From assembly GCA_965221035.1 (NCBI GenBank), contig OZ244860.1:2542001-2606000 (forward strand): DNA of 64,000 bases. Reading direction: 5' to 3'. The translations under genes were made by a program, and so were the position numbers. The stretch comes from UBA6522 sp965221035 (GTDB taxonomy: Bacteria > Pseudomonadota > Gammaproteobacteria > Steroidobacterales > Rariloculaceae). The notes under the pieces were generated by a model that did not search any database, was not told the DNA's origin, and was given only the letters and a program-made list of their open reading frames with translations. Shown here in pieces: positions 1 through 7,782 of the stretch (positions are counted from its first letter, which is position 1; each line of letters begins with the position of its first letter).

Positions 1-657
1 AAGGGCCGCCACGACGTGCAGACGGTGGTGCTGATGCTGGTGGTGTTTTTGGCCACCCAGCGCATGTACCACGGCGACCGCACGGTGCCGAAGGCGATCG
101 TCGTCGACGAGGCCTGGGACCTGCTCGCCGGCGAAGACAGCCGGGCGTTCATCGAAGGCGCCGCACGCCGCGCCCGAAAATACCGCGGCGCGCTCGTGAC
201 CGGCACGCAGTCGGTCAATGACTACTACGCCAACCCGGCCGCGCGGGCGGCCTGGGACAACGCCGACTGGGTGATTTTTCTTGCCCAGAAGGACGAGTCG
301 GTTGAGCTGCTCAAGAGCGAAAAACGTATTCATTGCGACGCCGGAATGGAACGGGCGCTGAAAAGCCTGCGCACGGCCGGCGGACGGTACGCCGAACTCG
401 TGCTGCACGGTCCGGACGGCTGGCGCGTGGCGCGCCTGGTCCTCGATCCCTGGTCCGTGGCGCTCTATTCGTCGCGCGGACCCGCGTTTGCAGCGGTCGA
501 GGCGCTGAAGGCGAAGGGGCTTTCGACGGCCGAGGCGATCGCGCACATCGTCGATGGGCGTTCTGCGAAAAAGGTCGTGCAATCGACTGGACCAGCAGCC
601 GCGACAGCGGCCGACAGCCTGGCCGACAGGCCGGCTGAATCGGAGGCGGCGGCATGA
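1..657 (+). CDS. traC: Conjugative transfer ATPase TraC (VirB4 family), C-terminal part
   Basis: TraC is the VirB4-type ATPase that powers pilus assembly in F-type secretion systems, at the cytoplasmic face of the inner membrane. Only the last ~218 residues are here; the frame is open to base 1, so the gene begins outside the window. The Walker B stretch IVVDEAW falls near residues 37-43 of the fragment, followed by the arginine-rich segment and a TGTQSV motif typical of the VirB4/TraC fold. The gene ends in an Ala/Glu-rich tail and its stop overlaps the next start (ATGA). Being first in a row that continues trbI-traW-traU-trbC-traN agrees with F plasmid order. The upstream Walker A cannot be checked. 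Confidence 0.9.
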   Translation, partial: KGRHDVQTVVLMLVVFLATQRMYHGDRTVPKAIVVDEAWDLLAGEDSRAFIEGAARRARKYRGALVTGTQSVNDYYANPAARAAWDNADWVIFLAQKDESVELLKSEKRIHCDAGMERALKSLRTAGGRYAELVLHGPDGWRVARLVLDPWSVALYSSRGPAFAAVEALKAKGLSTAEAIAHIVDGRSAKKVVQSTGPAAATAADSLADRPAESEAAA

Positions 658-1469
658 AACGCGTGATCGCGCACGAGGCACTGTTCTGGCCGACCGGGGC
701 GCCGGTGCAGGATTCGGGTGAGGTGCGCTGGCCGCGCCTGGCGTCGGAACTGGCGTCGACCCCGTACAACGACGCATCCCGAACACCCGAAAAACCGCTG
801 CGACCGACCGCGCTTGGGGTGTCCTACGGACGCGCTCAACACGCGCTGGAACTCAGCCGCGCGGTCGAGGCGCTGGCAAAGCTCAACCCACGGCAACGCC
901 GCGTGATTGCCACCCACGCCTGGCTTGCGGACATCCGGAACGCGGCGCTCAGCGACGAGTCCGGATCGGCCGCAAGGGGTCGGACCCGGATCGGATTGCG
1001 CCTTATGGACATCGAAGCCTTGGCGACAGTGCTGGCGGACGCGATGCGCTGGGATGCGCCGGGCCGTCGCGCAATGGCGCCCGGCGCGGTCGTTGCCGAC
1101 GCCCTGTTGCGGCAGCTCGCCGCGCTGGATACCAGGGATCGTCGCCGGCTGGCGCTGCACGCGCTTTTTTCCGAACTCTTGCCGGCGGGCCTCGGCGCGG
1201 CGGCTGCGGACACCGTGGTCCGCGCGGCGCGGCTCGACCGCGAGGTCCCGGAAACATGGGTGGAGATGCTCAGGTTCGTGCGGCGGTTGGCCGCGGCGAC
1301 GGTGTCCCGGGATGTGCTCGGCGAGCGCGCCGAATTCCCTGCGCTGGACACGCGGATTGTACCGATGGAACCCGAAGTGGCGGCAAGGCAATGGCTTGAA
1401 CGGCTTCGGGCCTTGGGGGTTGACGTGGAGACAGGCGGGGCCGGAATGCCCCCAGGAGAAAAGGAATGA
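654..1469 (+). CDS. Degenerate HD-hydrolase-like protein, paralog A (two repeats)
   Basis: No named family fits with certainty. The 271-residue protein holds two copies of one helical pattern. The first, near residues 57-95, has AQHALELSRAVEAL and then ATHAWLAD; the second, near residues 117-180, has DIEALATVLADAMRW and LALHALFSE. The following gene carries the same pattern, and together they line up with YfbR-type HD phosphohydrolases (pattern D.E.IAHAL.NLCRF...R.YSVAQHS...LHD). The catalytic HD pair and first His are mostly lost, so hydrolase activity is unlikely. It lies inside the tra operon with four-base overlaps on both sides, so it is co-translated with traC and may serve a structural or regulatory role. 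The HD link is inference from motif spacing. Confidence 0.6.
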   Translation: MKRVIAHEALFWPTGAPVQDSGEVRWPRLASELASTPYNDASRTPEKPLRPTALGVSYGRAQHALELSRAVEALAKLNPRQRRVIATHAWLADIRNAALSDESGSAARGRTRIGLRLMDIEALATVLADAMRWDAPGRRAMAPGAVVADALLRQLAALDTRDRRRLALHALFSELLPAGLGAAAADTVVRAARLDREVPETWVEMLRFVRRLAAATVSRDVLGERAEFPALDTRIVPMEPEVAARQWLERLRALGVDVETGGAGMPPGEKE

Positions 1470-2173
1470 CGACACAAAACGGAAACCGGCGGCCCGACTG
1501 GCCGGGGGACCCGGCGGCGCTTGAGGCCGACGGGGTGGATTTCGAGGCGCTCGGGCACGTGCTCGGCAACCTGTGCTGGCGGGGCGGCCGGACGCGGCGG
1601 TTCTATTCCGTGGCGCAACAGGCGTTGACGGTGTGCGACGCGGTGCAGCAGTTGGGCGGCCTCGACGACGAACATCGCCGGACGATCGCGCTGCACGCGC
1701 TGCTGGGCGATGCCTGGCGGGCGTGGCTGACGGAGCCGGCGGCATACACCTCCGCGAAGTCGGTGGAAAGACACGTGCGCGACCGCGCGGCGGTGCAGCG
1801 CACGGTGCTCGAAGCCGTCGGCGCGGCGCCCGAACTCCCCGAGAGCTGGGCGCAGGCGCTTGAGCTGACCCGGCGCATGGCGGAGTCGGCGTTGTTGCGG
1901 GATCTCGCCGACGCAGGCGTTGCCGCTGACGGAGCCCAGGGCGGGCCGTTGTTCCCGCCGCTGAAGGAGCGTACGCGCCCCCTGCGTCCGGACCGCGCCG
2001 CAAAACGCTGGATCGCGGCCCTCGAAGAATTGCGTCCGCAGGATCCGCAGCCGGACGGGCTGCGCCCGGAAGGCCAGCGCCCGGAAGGCCAGCGCCCGAC
2101 AGGGTCAGACCCGACCGGGTCACGTCCGCCAGGACTGCGGTTGGGCGCTGATGCCCCGGCCGGTGACACGTGA
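1466..2173 (+). CDS. Degenerate HD-hydrolase-like protein, paralog B, proline-rich tail
   Basis: This 235-residue protein shows the YfbR-like HD layout best: DFEALGHVLGNLCWRGG near residues 26-42, RRFYSVAQQALTVCDAV near 45-61, and IALHALLGDAWRAW near 72-86. In active relatives the first block ends in a histidine (QHS) and the second reads LLHDAxEA; here these are Gln and Gly, with only the Asp kept, so catalysis is probably lost. Residues ~200-230 form a tail of RPEGQ and related repeats encoded by a short tandem repeat. It is a paralog of the gene before it and sits in the same overlapping series. Function is unknown; a scaffold or nucleotide-sensing role is only a guess. Confidence 0.62.
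   Translation: MTTQNGNRRPDWPGDPAALEADGVDFEALGHVLGNLCWRGGRTRRFYSVAQQALTVCDAVQQLGGLDDEHRRTIALHALLGDAWRAWLTEPAAYTSAKSVERHVRDRAAVQRTVLEAVGAAPELPESWAQALELTRRMAESALLRDLADAGVAADGAQGGPLFPPLKERTRPLRPDRAAKRWIAALEELRPQDPQPDGLRPEGQRPEGQRPTGSDPTGSRPPGLRLGADAPAGDT
2062..2130 (+). repeat. 15-bp tandem repeat coding RPEGQ-type units
   Basis: A 15-base unit beginning GCGCCCGGAAGGCCA occurs twice in tandem (2062-2091) and continues as decayed copies up to about 2130. It is a multiple of three, so length changes keep the frame, and it encodes the proline/arginine/glycine tail of the degenerate HD-like paralog B. Confidence 0.75.
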
Positions 2174-2376
2174 ACCGCCGCTCCGGAGTGACGGGAATCC
2201 TGATGATCTTCGTGTTCCACATGGTGATTGCCGCGATCGCGGTTCATCTGACGACGCGCTGCGGCATCGCCGCTGGCGCGGAGCGTCCTGACCGTGCCGG
2301 TCCTGGAGCGGGCTTACCCGCGAACGGGGCGCCGGCGACTGGTGCACCCACGAAAACGACGCAGGCGATCCGATGA
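2170..2376 (+). CDS. Small single-span membrane protein in tra operon
   Basis: A 68-residue protein starting at GTG, which overlaps the previous stop (GTGA). One hydrophobic helix spans about residues 8-26 (ILMIFVFHMVIAAIAVHL), followed by a short Pro/Ala/Gly-rich tail. It ends in another ATGA overlap with trbI, so it is placed to be translated with the neighbours. No family is recognised. The overlaps on both sides and the clear membrane helix make a real gene likely; a small inner-membrane accessory of the transfer channel is a reasonable guess only. Confidence 0.6.
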   Translation: MNRRSGVTGILMIFVFHMVIAAIAVHLTTRCGIAAGAERPDRAGPGAGLPANGAPATGAPTKTTQAIR

Positions 2377-2798
2377 GCAATCCGCCCGAGGTGGCCGCAA
2401 CGGTGCCCGCGGAAACATCGAACACGACGGCCGGGCCGAAGCCGTGGCTCTGGGCCGCAGCGGCACTGGCGGGCGGGTTCTTCGCCGGTGCCCTGCTTGA
2501 TATCGACCGGACACCACCCGGCATCGGCGCCGTGCGTCTCGACGACCTGACCGCGGAGTTCTACGCCAGTGCACTGCGGACGGCGGACACGCCGGAAGAA
2601 ACCGCCCGGTCTGCCCGTGACTGGGGCCTGCGGCTGGAGGCCGCGCTGGATTCGGTGGCCGTCCGGAACGACATCGTGCTGCTGCCGATGGCGTCCGTGG
2701 CCGCCGGTGCAACCGATTACACCGGTGAGGTTCGGGCCGCGATGCGCCGGACCCCGGCGGGCGATCACCAAGCCGCCGCGCTGGAGCCGCGGCCATGA
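2373..2798 (+). CDS. trbI: F-type conjugation protein TrbI
   Basis: TrbI is an inner-membrane protein of F-type systems that affects pilus extension and retraction. This 141-residue protein has one N-terminal membrane helix near residues 28-45, then a segment with the TrbI pattern: an IGAVRLDDLTAEF stretch, a helical middle, and VRNDIVLLPMASVAAGATDYT near residues 104-124. The AGATD motif close to the C-terminus is typical of the family, and F TrbI is of similar length (128 residues). Its place between traC and traW matches F plasmid. Start ATG overlaps the previous stop; the end overlaps the next start. Confidence 0.75.
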   Translation: MSNPPEVAATVPAETSNTTAGPKPWLWAAAALAGGFFAGALLDIDRTPPGIGAVRLDDLTAEFYASALRTADTPEETARSARDWGLRLEAALDSVAVRNDIVLLPMASVAAGATDYTGEVRAAMRRTPAGDHQAAALEPRP

Positions 2799-3409
2799 TC
2801 GGTACGCAAGGCGCCGTCCATGGAACTGCGGCCCGCACGGCTGCCACCCGCAGGGCACGCGGGGCCAATCGGATGCTGGCGGGTTTCGCCGTGGTGGCGT
2901 TGCTGTTCGTGCTCGCCGCGTCCCGCGTGCACATCAACGCGAGTGGGTCGGACGATGCCTGGGGCTATCTTGCGTTGCCGCTGGCCGGCGACCCGGAGAT
3001 CGGCCAGGCGGTGCTGTTCGACCCGCCCGCCGCACTGCACTCCCCGATGCCGTACATGAAAACCGTACGGGGACTGCCGGGCGCCGAGGTGTCGGTGGAT
3101 TCCGACGGGACGGTGCGGATCGACGGTGTACCCGTCGGTCGCGCGAAACCGCACGCGCTCGACGGGCGACCGCTTGCGCCCATCGCTGCGGGGACGATCC
3201 CGGCAGGCCATTACTACCTGCACGCCGATCACGTCGACAGTCACGACAGCCGTTATGCGGAAATCGGATTCGTGCCGCGGGAGCGGATTTTCGGACGCGC
3301 CCTGGCCCTGCCCGATCTGCCTTGGCTGGGGCTTGACGGGCCGCTCGCGGGGGCCTGCGGGCGGCGGACGAAACCGGCGCCGTCGTGCCCAACGGAACCG
3401 GCGCCATGA
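2795..3409 (+). CDS. S26 family signal-peptidase-like protein (RP4 TraF / TrhF type)
   Basis: A 204-residue inner-membrane serine peptidase of the S26 family, of the kind that trims or cyclises pilin in RP4 (TraF) and is found in some F-like operons as TrhF. One membrane helix lies near residues 28-46. The Ser of the Ser-Lys dyad is probably in ASGSDD (residues ~49-54), and the Lys in the conserved YMKTVRGLPGAEV box near residue 89. The later DSRYAEIGFVPRERIFGRA segment matches the S26 C-terminal box. It should process pilin or another exported tra product. It is named here by family, to avoid confusion with the unrelated thioredoxin-like F TraF at 6961-7782. Ends in ATGA overlap with traW. 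Confidence 0.8.
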   Translation: MIGTQGAVHGTAARTAATRRARGANRMLAGFAVVALLFVLAASRVHINASGSDDAWGYLALPLAGDPEIGQAVLFDPPAALHSPMPYMKTVRGLPGAEVSVDSDGTVRIDGVPVGRAKPHALDGRPLAPIAAGTIPAGHYYLHADHVDSHDSRYAEIGFVPRERIFGRALALPDLPWLGLDGPLAGACGRRTKPAPSCPTEPAP

Positions 3410-4083
3410 TATCGCTCGGCGACGTATGCGGCGGACGGCTGGTCGCGGCCTTGTGGCTCGCGGGTGTGCTGGACGCATCCATGCCGGTGTCGGCGAAGGA
3501 CCTTGGCGTCTGGGGCGAAGTCTGGCCGATCGAGGAGCCGGATCTGCTGACTCGCGTCGAAACCCTGCTTGAGGAGTTTCAGGCCTCCGGTGAATGGGAT
3601 CGCATGAACGAGGACGCCCGATCCCGCGCGCGGCAGCGCATTGAAGCGCCGCCGCCGGTGCCGGGAATTGCGCCGGCGACCGAGCCGCGCAGTTGGCTGC
3701 ACGATCCGGCGATCGTCGTGACCGAAGACGTCTTGGGTCCCGGCGGCGCCGTGATCGCCGCGGCCGGCACGCGCATCGAGCCGCTGGCGCACCGACCGCT
3801 CACGCGGACACTGCTGTTCATCGACGGCAGGCGTTCCGCCGAGGTCGAGTGGGCGCTCGCGCAGCCAGCACCGACACGGATCGTCCTGCTGGCCGGGCGC
3901 CCGCTCGATCTGGCGCGCGCTCACGCCCGCGCCTTCTATTTCGATCAGGGCGGCGCGCTCGCCGAACGGTTCGGATTTAAGGCCACGCCCGCGCGGATCC
4001 GCCAGGAGGGCCTGAAGCTGCGCATCGAGGAACGGGTCCTGCCGGACCCTGCCGACACGTTACGCGGGGAGAGCACACCATGA
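3406..4083 (+). CDS. traW: Conjugative pilus assembly protein TraW
   Basis: TraW is a periplasmic protein needed for F pilus assembly that works with TrbC and TraU. The 225-residue product starts at the ATG that overlaps the previous stop; an upstream in-frame ATG at 3385 would run into the preceding gene. A signal peptide is visible (residues ~1-25, ending near VSAKD), then the TraW hallmark KDLGVWGEVWPIEEPDLL. The middle carries RSWLHDPAIVVTEDV and the C-terminal half has RTLLFIDGR and a YFDQGGALAERFG motif, both seen in TraW. The stop overlaps the traU start. The order traW-traU-trbC-traN is as in F. Confidence 0.9.
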   Translation: MISLGDVCGGRLVAALWLAGVLDASMPVSAKDLGVWGEVWPIEEPDLLTRVETLLEEFQASGEWDRMNEDARSRARQRIEAPPPVPGIAPATEPRSWLHDPAIVVTEDVLGPGGAVIAAAGTRIEPLAHRPLTRTLLFIDGRRSAEVEWALAQPAPTRIVLLAGRPLDLARAHARAFYFDQGGALAERFGFKATPARIRQEGLKLRIEERVLPDPADTLRGESTP

Positions 4084-5156
4084 ACCGATCCTTTACTTTG
4101 CTGCTGAAGGCGGCCACTGCGGCCCTGACAGGCCGGGCCCGGTCGAGTTGGGTCCTGTCGGTTTCGGCCCTGTTGGGCGCATTTCTTCTGGTTTTCGGCG
4201 CGGCCGTGCCAGGCGCTGCATATGCGCAGGCATGCACCGGGCGGTTCGTCAATCCGATGACGGACGTATGCTGGGAATGTCTTTTTCCGATTTCCATCGG
4301 CGCGGCGGACATCGGCTCCGCGTCCGGTGCGCCGGACACCCCGAATCCCTCCTCTCCGCTGTGCTACTGCGGATCGCCGCTGCCCCGAGTCGGCCTTTCC
4401 GTGGGCTTGTGGGAACCGGCGCGGCTGGTCGACGTGTCGCGCACGCCGTACTGCTTTTCGAATCTCGGCGGACTGAGCGTCGACCCGGGCGTGGGCGCCG
4501 GGCGCGGCCGGACCGGGTCCTCCGGCGGCGACGGGTCCTCCGGTTCGGTCTGGCATGCGCACTACTACGTCTATCCGCTGTTGTCCTGGATCGGCGCGTT
4601 GCTGGATATGGGGTGTCTTGAGTCCGGCGGCATCGACATCGCCTGGATTTCGGAACTCGACCCCGCCTGGAACGACGAGGAACTGGCGTTCCTGCTGAAC
4701 CCCGAAGCCTTGCTGTTCAGCGGCCTTCCCGCGCAGGCGGCCTGCGCCGCCGACTGCACTGCCGCGTCGGCGGGGCTGCCCAGAGACGAGCTGTTCTGGT
4801 GCGCCGGGTGCCAGGGCAGCATGTACCCGCTGACCGGCACGGTCGCCGCGCACGTCGGCGGCGCGCAGGCGTCTTTGCTGGCCGCCGAACGGGCCGTATA
4901 CCGCCAACACCGCCTCGGGCTCGCGTGGGGCACGTCCGGATCGCAGGCGCTGTGCGCGCCGTACCCGATGCCGGTGATGCGCAAGTCGCAGTACCGCTGG
5001 CAGATGAGCCAGCCGGTGCCCGCGACCTCGCCGGCGCTCGGCTGCAACCCCACCGGCCGCAGCTCCGTGCTGTGGGAGTCGATGCGGGAATTGCCGGTTT
5101 CGGGCGAGAACTTCGGGTACCTGGTCTGGCGCAAACGCAACTGCTGCCTGCTGTGA
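4080..5156 (+). CDS. traU: Conjugal transfer protein TraU
   Basis: TraU is a cysteine-rich periplasmic protein of F-type systems needed for DNA transfer and efficient pilus formation. The 358-residue product has an N-terminal hydrophobic segment (~residues 25-50) ending near AYAQA, then ACTGRFVNPMTDVCWECL, the start of mature TraU in many relatives. Paired cysteines recur (CYCGSP, AACAADC, WCAGCQG, KRNCC at the end), fitting disulfide bonding. The HAHYYVYPLLSW motif near residue 160 is also characteristic. Length is close to the usual ~330. It starts on an ATGA overlap with traW. Confidence 0.93.
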   Translation: MNRSFTLLLKAATAALTGRARSSWVLSVSALLGAFLLVFGAAVPGAAYAQACTGRFVNPMTDVCWECLFPISIGAADIGSASGAPDTPNPSSPLCYCGSPLPRVGLSVGLWEPARLVDVSRTPYCFSNLGGLSVDPGVGAGRGRTGSSGGDGSSGSVWHAHYYVYPLLSWIGALLDMGCLESGGIDIAWISELDPAWNDEELAFLLNPEALLFSGLPAQAACAADCTAASAGLPRDELFWCAGCQGSMYPLTGTVAAHVGGAQASLLAAERAVYRQHRLGLAWGTSGSQALCAPYPMPVMRKSQYRWQMSQPVPATSPALGCNPTGRSSVLWESMRELPVSGENFGYLVWRKRNCCLL

Positions 5157-5166
5157 GGCGACGCGG

Positions 5167-5877
5167 ATGAGACACGCACTGCCGATGCTGTTCGCTGGAT
5201 TGTGGTTCGCCGCGTCACAGGCGCAGACGCCGCAACCCGACATCGGTACGGACATTGAGGCGCAGGCGCGCGCGCTGGTCGACGCCGTGACAGGCGCAAA
5301 AGAACCTGCAGGCGGCGCCGTCGACGAGGCGGAACTCGCCGACTGGGCCCGCTCCGTGCTCGCCGAAGCGCTCGCTGCCTCCACGCCCGAAACCTCCGGG
5401 CCGCCCGGCCCGGTCCCGGCCAGAAACGAACCGGCGTCACCGGCCAACAGCGGCGAAGTCCTCGTGTTCGCGAGCCTCTCGATGCCTGCCGAGAGCTGGC
5501 GTCAATGGAGCCGCCAGGCCGCTCGCCTCGGCACGCCCCTGGTGTTGCGGGGCGTGGCCGCAGACGGCCTCGCCGCCACCGTCAGGCGCATCACTGCGCG
5601 CCGCATCGCGGCCGAACGTCCGGGCGCGGGCGCCGCGGTCGATCCGAGGCTGTTCCGGTTGTTCGGCATCGACCAGGTGCCCGCGGTCGTGGTGGTGCCC
5701 GGCGGTGTTCCGCCGTGCACCAGCCCGGGCTGCGCCTCCGACGCCCCGCCGCCCTACGACGTGGTGGCCGGCAACATCGGACTTGAGGCTGCGCTCGAAG
5801 CCATCGCCAGCGACAGCGGCCCCGGCCGCGACACCGCCAGGAACTATCTGCAAATGCTCGAAGGAGACCCCCATTGA
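5167..5877 (+). CDS. trbC: F-type pilus assembly protein TrbC
   Basis: TrbC of the F type is a periplasmic protein that partners TraW in pilus assembly. The 236-residue product has a short signal peptide (residues 1-19, cleaved near SQAQT) and a long acidic/alanine-rich stretch, then a thioredoxin-like core that begins GEVLVFASLSMPAESW near residue 95. The motifs LVLRGVAADG, DPRLFRLFGIDQVPAVVV (~residues 157-175) and YDVVAGNIGLEAALEAI are the family's C-terminal blocks. It begins 10 bases after traU and its stop overlaps the traN start. Confidence 0.9.
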   Translation: MRHALPMLFAGLWFAASQAQTPQPDIGTDIEAQARALVDAVTGAKEPAGGAVDEAELADWARSVLAEALAASTPETSGPPGPVPARNEPASPANSGEVLVFASLSMPAESWRQWSRQAARLGTPLVLRGVAADGLAATVRRITARRIAAERPGAGAAVDPRLFRLFGIDQVPAVVVVPGGVPPCTSPGCASDAPPPYDVVAGNIGLEAALEAIASDSGPGRDTARNYLQMLEGDPH

Positions 5878-6956
5878 ACCCAGCGAATTCTCAACGCGCG
5901 GCCGTGCTGATATTGGGCGCTCTCGCGTGGGCCATCGCCCCGGGACAGGACCGGAATACCGAAGCGCGCGAAACCGCCCGAGCCGTCGGCGCCGACGGAC
6001 AGGCGACGGCCCGGAACCTCGCCACCGATCCGACCCAGGCGCTCGCAGTGCCGGGATTCGAGGGTGCGGACGTCGCCGAGACCGGCCACACGGCGGCCAA
6101 CCTGGAAAACGCCGCCCGCGCCGCCCTGGCCGATCCCACCCACACCGGCGGCGCGGTCGGGGCGTTCGTGACCGAAAGCACGGCAACCCGCCCGGCGGCG
6201 AATGTCCGGACCGACGATCCCGACATACAACGCGGCGAGGCCGTCCAGGCGGCCCCCGCCGCGCCGGTCTGGCGGGCGCAGGGACTGACGTCCGGCACGG
6301 TGCGGGATTGCGGACGCAATCTCGACACCGCCGGAACCGGCGGCAACTGCGGCGGCGTGAACTGGTGCGTCGGCGCCGGTTGCGAACGCGTCGACACCCC
6401 GGCCAACACCGGTTTCGTCAGCGCGGCGACGCGGCTCAACATGGTGTTTGAAATGGGCGGCGACGAATTCGACCGCCAGACCATGAGGATTTTCTCAGGC
6501 GAACACCGAGCGTGTCCGGTGCGTCTGCTGGGTGCCCAGAACTGCTGCAACGATTCCGGGCTGCTGATCGAGATCGGCCTCGCAGACTGCACGGCCGAAG
6601 AAATCGAACTGGCCGAGGCCCGCGCCGCGGGCGTCACGCACTATCTCGGCGAGTACTGCGCCAAACGCATCCTCGGCATCTGCCGAAGGCGCGACCGCGC
6701 CTGGTGCGTGTTCACCTCCCGGCTCGGGCGCATCTTCCACCAACAGGCGCGCCCGCAGCTCGGCATCGGCTGGTCGCATTGCGACGGCTTCACCGTCCAG
6801 CAGATCGAGCGGATCGACTTCGACCGGGTGAATCTGTCGGAATTCACCGCGTCGCTGCTCGACCCCGGCCAGGCGCCGGGCGTGGTGCTGCCCAACGCTG
6901 ATGCCACCGGCGCGGCGATGGAAAACCGCATCCGGGTGTATTTCCAGACGCGCTGA
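5874..6956 (+). CDS. traN: Mating pair stabilization protein TraN, short form (TTG start)
   Basis: TraN is an outer-membrane protein that stabilises donor-recipient contacts. The start is TTG, fixed by the TTGA overlap with trbC and an AAGGAGA ribosome site 8 bases before it. A signal peptide is present (residues ~8-23). The mature part is cysteine-rich with many Cys in the C-terminal half (VRLLGAQNCC, LADCTAEE, YCAKRILGICRRRDRAWC) and the GIGWSHCDGFT motif that is typical of TraN. At 360 residues it is much shorter than F TraN (~600), so the large variable tip that sets receptor choice in F is reduced. This could widen or alter recipient range; that is inference. Confidence 0.85.
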   Translation: MNPANSQRAAVLILGALAWAIAPGQDRNTEARETARAVGADGQATARNLATDPTQALAVPGFEGADVAETGHTAANLENAARAALADPTHTGGAVGAFVTESTATRPAANVRTDDPDIQRGEAVQAAPAAPVWRAQGLTSGTVRDCGRNLDTAGTGGNCGGVNWCVGAGCERVDTPANTGFVSAATRLNMVFEMGGDEFDRQTMRIFSGEHRACPVRLLGAQNCCNDSGLLIEIGLADCTAEEIELAEARAAGVTHYLGEYCAKRILGICRRRDRAWCVFTSRLGRIFHQQARPQLGIGWSHCDGFTVQQIERIDFDRVNLSEFTASLLDPGQAPGVVLPNADATGAAMENRIRVYFQTR

Positions 6957-6960
6957 GACG

Positions 6961-7782
6961 ATGGCAGCGCGCGGCAAGACATGGAGCACAAGCCTGCGAT
7001 CGGGCATCGTCGTCGCCGTCCTGTGCCTGCCGTTCGCGGAAGCGCGGGAATGGCGCGACTGGTGCGGCGATGAGAGCACCGCACCGTCGCTCGGCTGGCA
7101 CTTCTATTGCGATCCCGAAAAACCTGCGCCCACGGAACCCGCCGCACCGCCCCCGGCAACCGCACCGGCCAGTCCCGGAGCCGTGGCGGAGATCGAACAC
7201 ATCCGCCGCACGCTGGAGGAATCCCGAGCGGTGGCGATCCTCGATCCGACCCCAGCCAACGTGGCCGCCTATCTCTACCTTCAACAACAATCGCTGCAAC
7301 GCGCGGCGACGTTTTCGGACGTGTTCCGCCGGGTCGTGTGGTCCACACCGGAACTCGACTACACCCTGACCCGGCCCGCGGGCGCACTGTCCAAACAGCT
7401 GTGGTCGGACCAGCGCCTGGCGGCGCAGCGCGAGGCACTCGCCAACCTCTCGGAACGCTACGGACTGATCTACCTGGGCGATGCCGGCTGCGCAAGCTGC
7501 CTTGTCTTCGGGCCGCTGCTCCGTGCGTTCGCGCTGCGCCACGACCTCGATGTCCTCGCCGTGTCCATGACCGGCGAGGCGCTCGAAGGCTGGCCGGAAG
7601 CGGTGCCGGACAACGGCCGGGCCGCCGCATTGGGCCTCGGCAACGCCCCGCTGCCGGCGGTGGTGCTGTTCGACACCGAAACCGGCCGCGTGACACCCGT
7701 CGCGTTCGGCGTGGTCGCCGAGGACCAGCTCGCCGACCGGATTTTTGCGCTCACAACACTCGAGGTCGGACATGACTATTGA
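6961..7782 (+). CDS. traF: Conjugal transfer protein TraF (thioredoxin-like)
   Basis: F-type TraF is a periplasmic thioredoxin-like protein needed for pilus assembly. The chosen ATG gives 273 residues and a signal peptide (~residues 10-30, ending near AEA). An upstream in-frame start would run into traN. After a proline-rich linker comes a helical segment (PANVAAYLYLQQQSLQRA) that is typical of the family, then the thioredoxin fold with GDAGCASCLVF near residues 176-186, that is, an intact CxxC pair. F TraF itself has lost the CxxC, so this version may keep redox activity and could help the Cys-rich TraU and TraN fold. The end overlaps traH by 11 bases. Confidence 0.87.
   Translation: MAARGKTWSTSLRSGIVVAVLCLPFAEAREWRDWCGDESTAPSLGWHFYCDPEKPAPTEPAAPPPATAPASPGAVAEIEHIRRTLEESRAVAILDPTPANVAAYLYLQQQSLQRAATFSDVFRRVVWSTPELDYTLTRPAGALSKQLWSDQRLAAQREALANLSERYGLIYLGDAGCASCLVFGPLLRAFALRHDLDVLAVSMTGEALEGWPEAVPDNGRAAALGLGNAPLPAVVLFDTETGRVTPVAFGVVAEDQLADRIFALTTLEVGHDY

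Noticed and set aside
465..2222. 585-codon minus-strand frame over the traC end and HD-like genes
   Set aside because: Arginine/proline-rich shadow of real rightward genes with overlapping starts.
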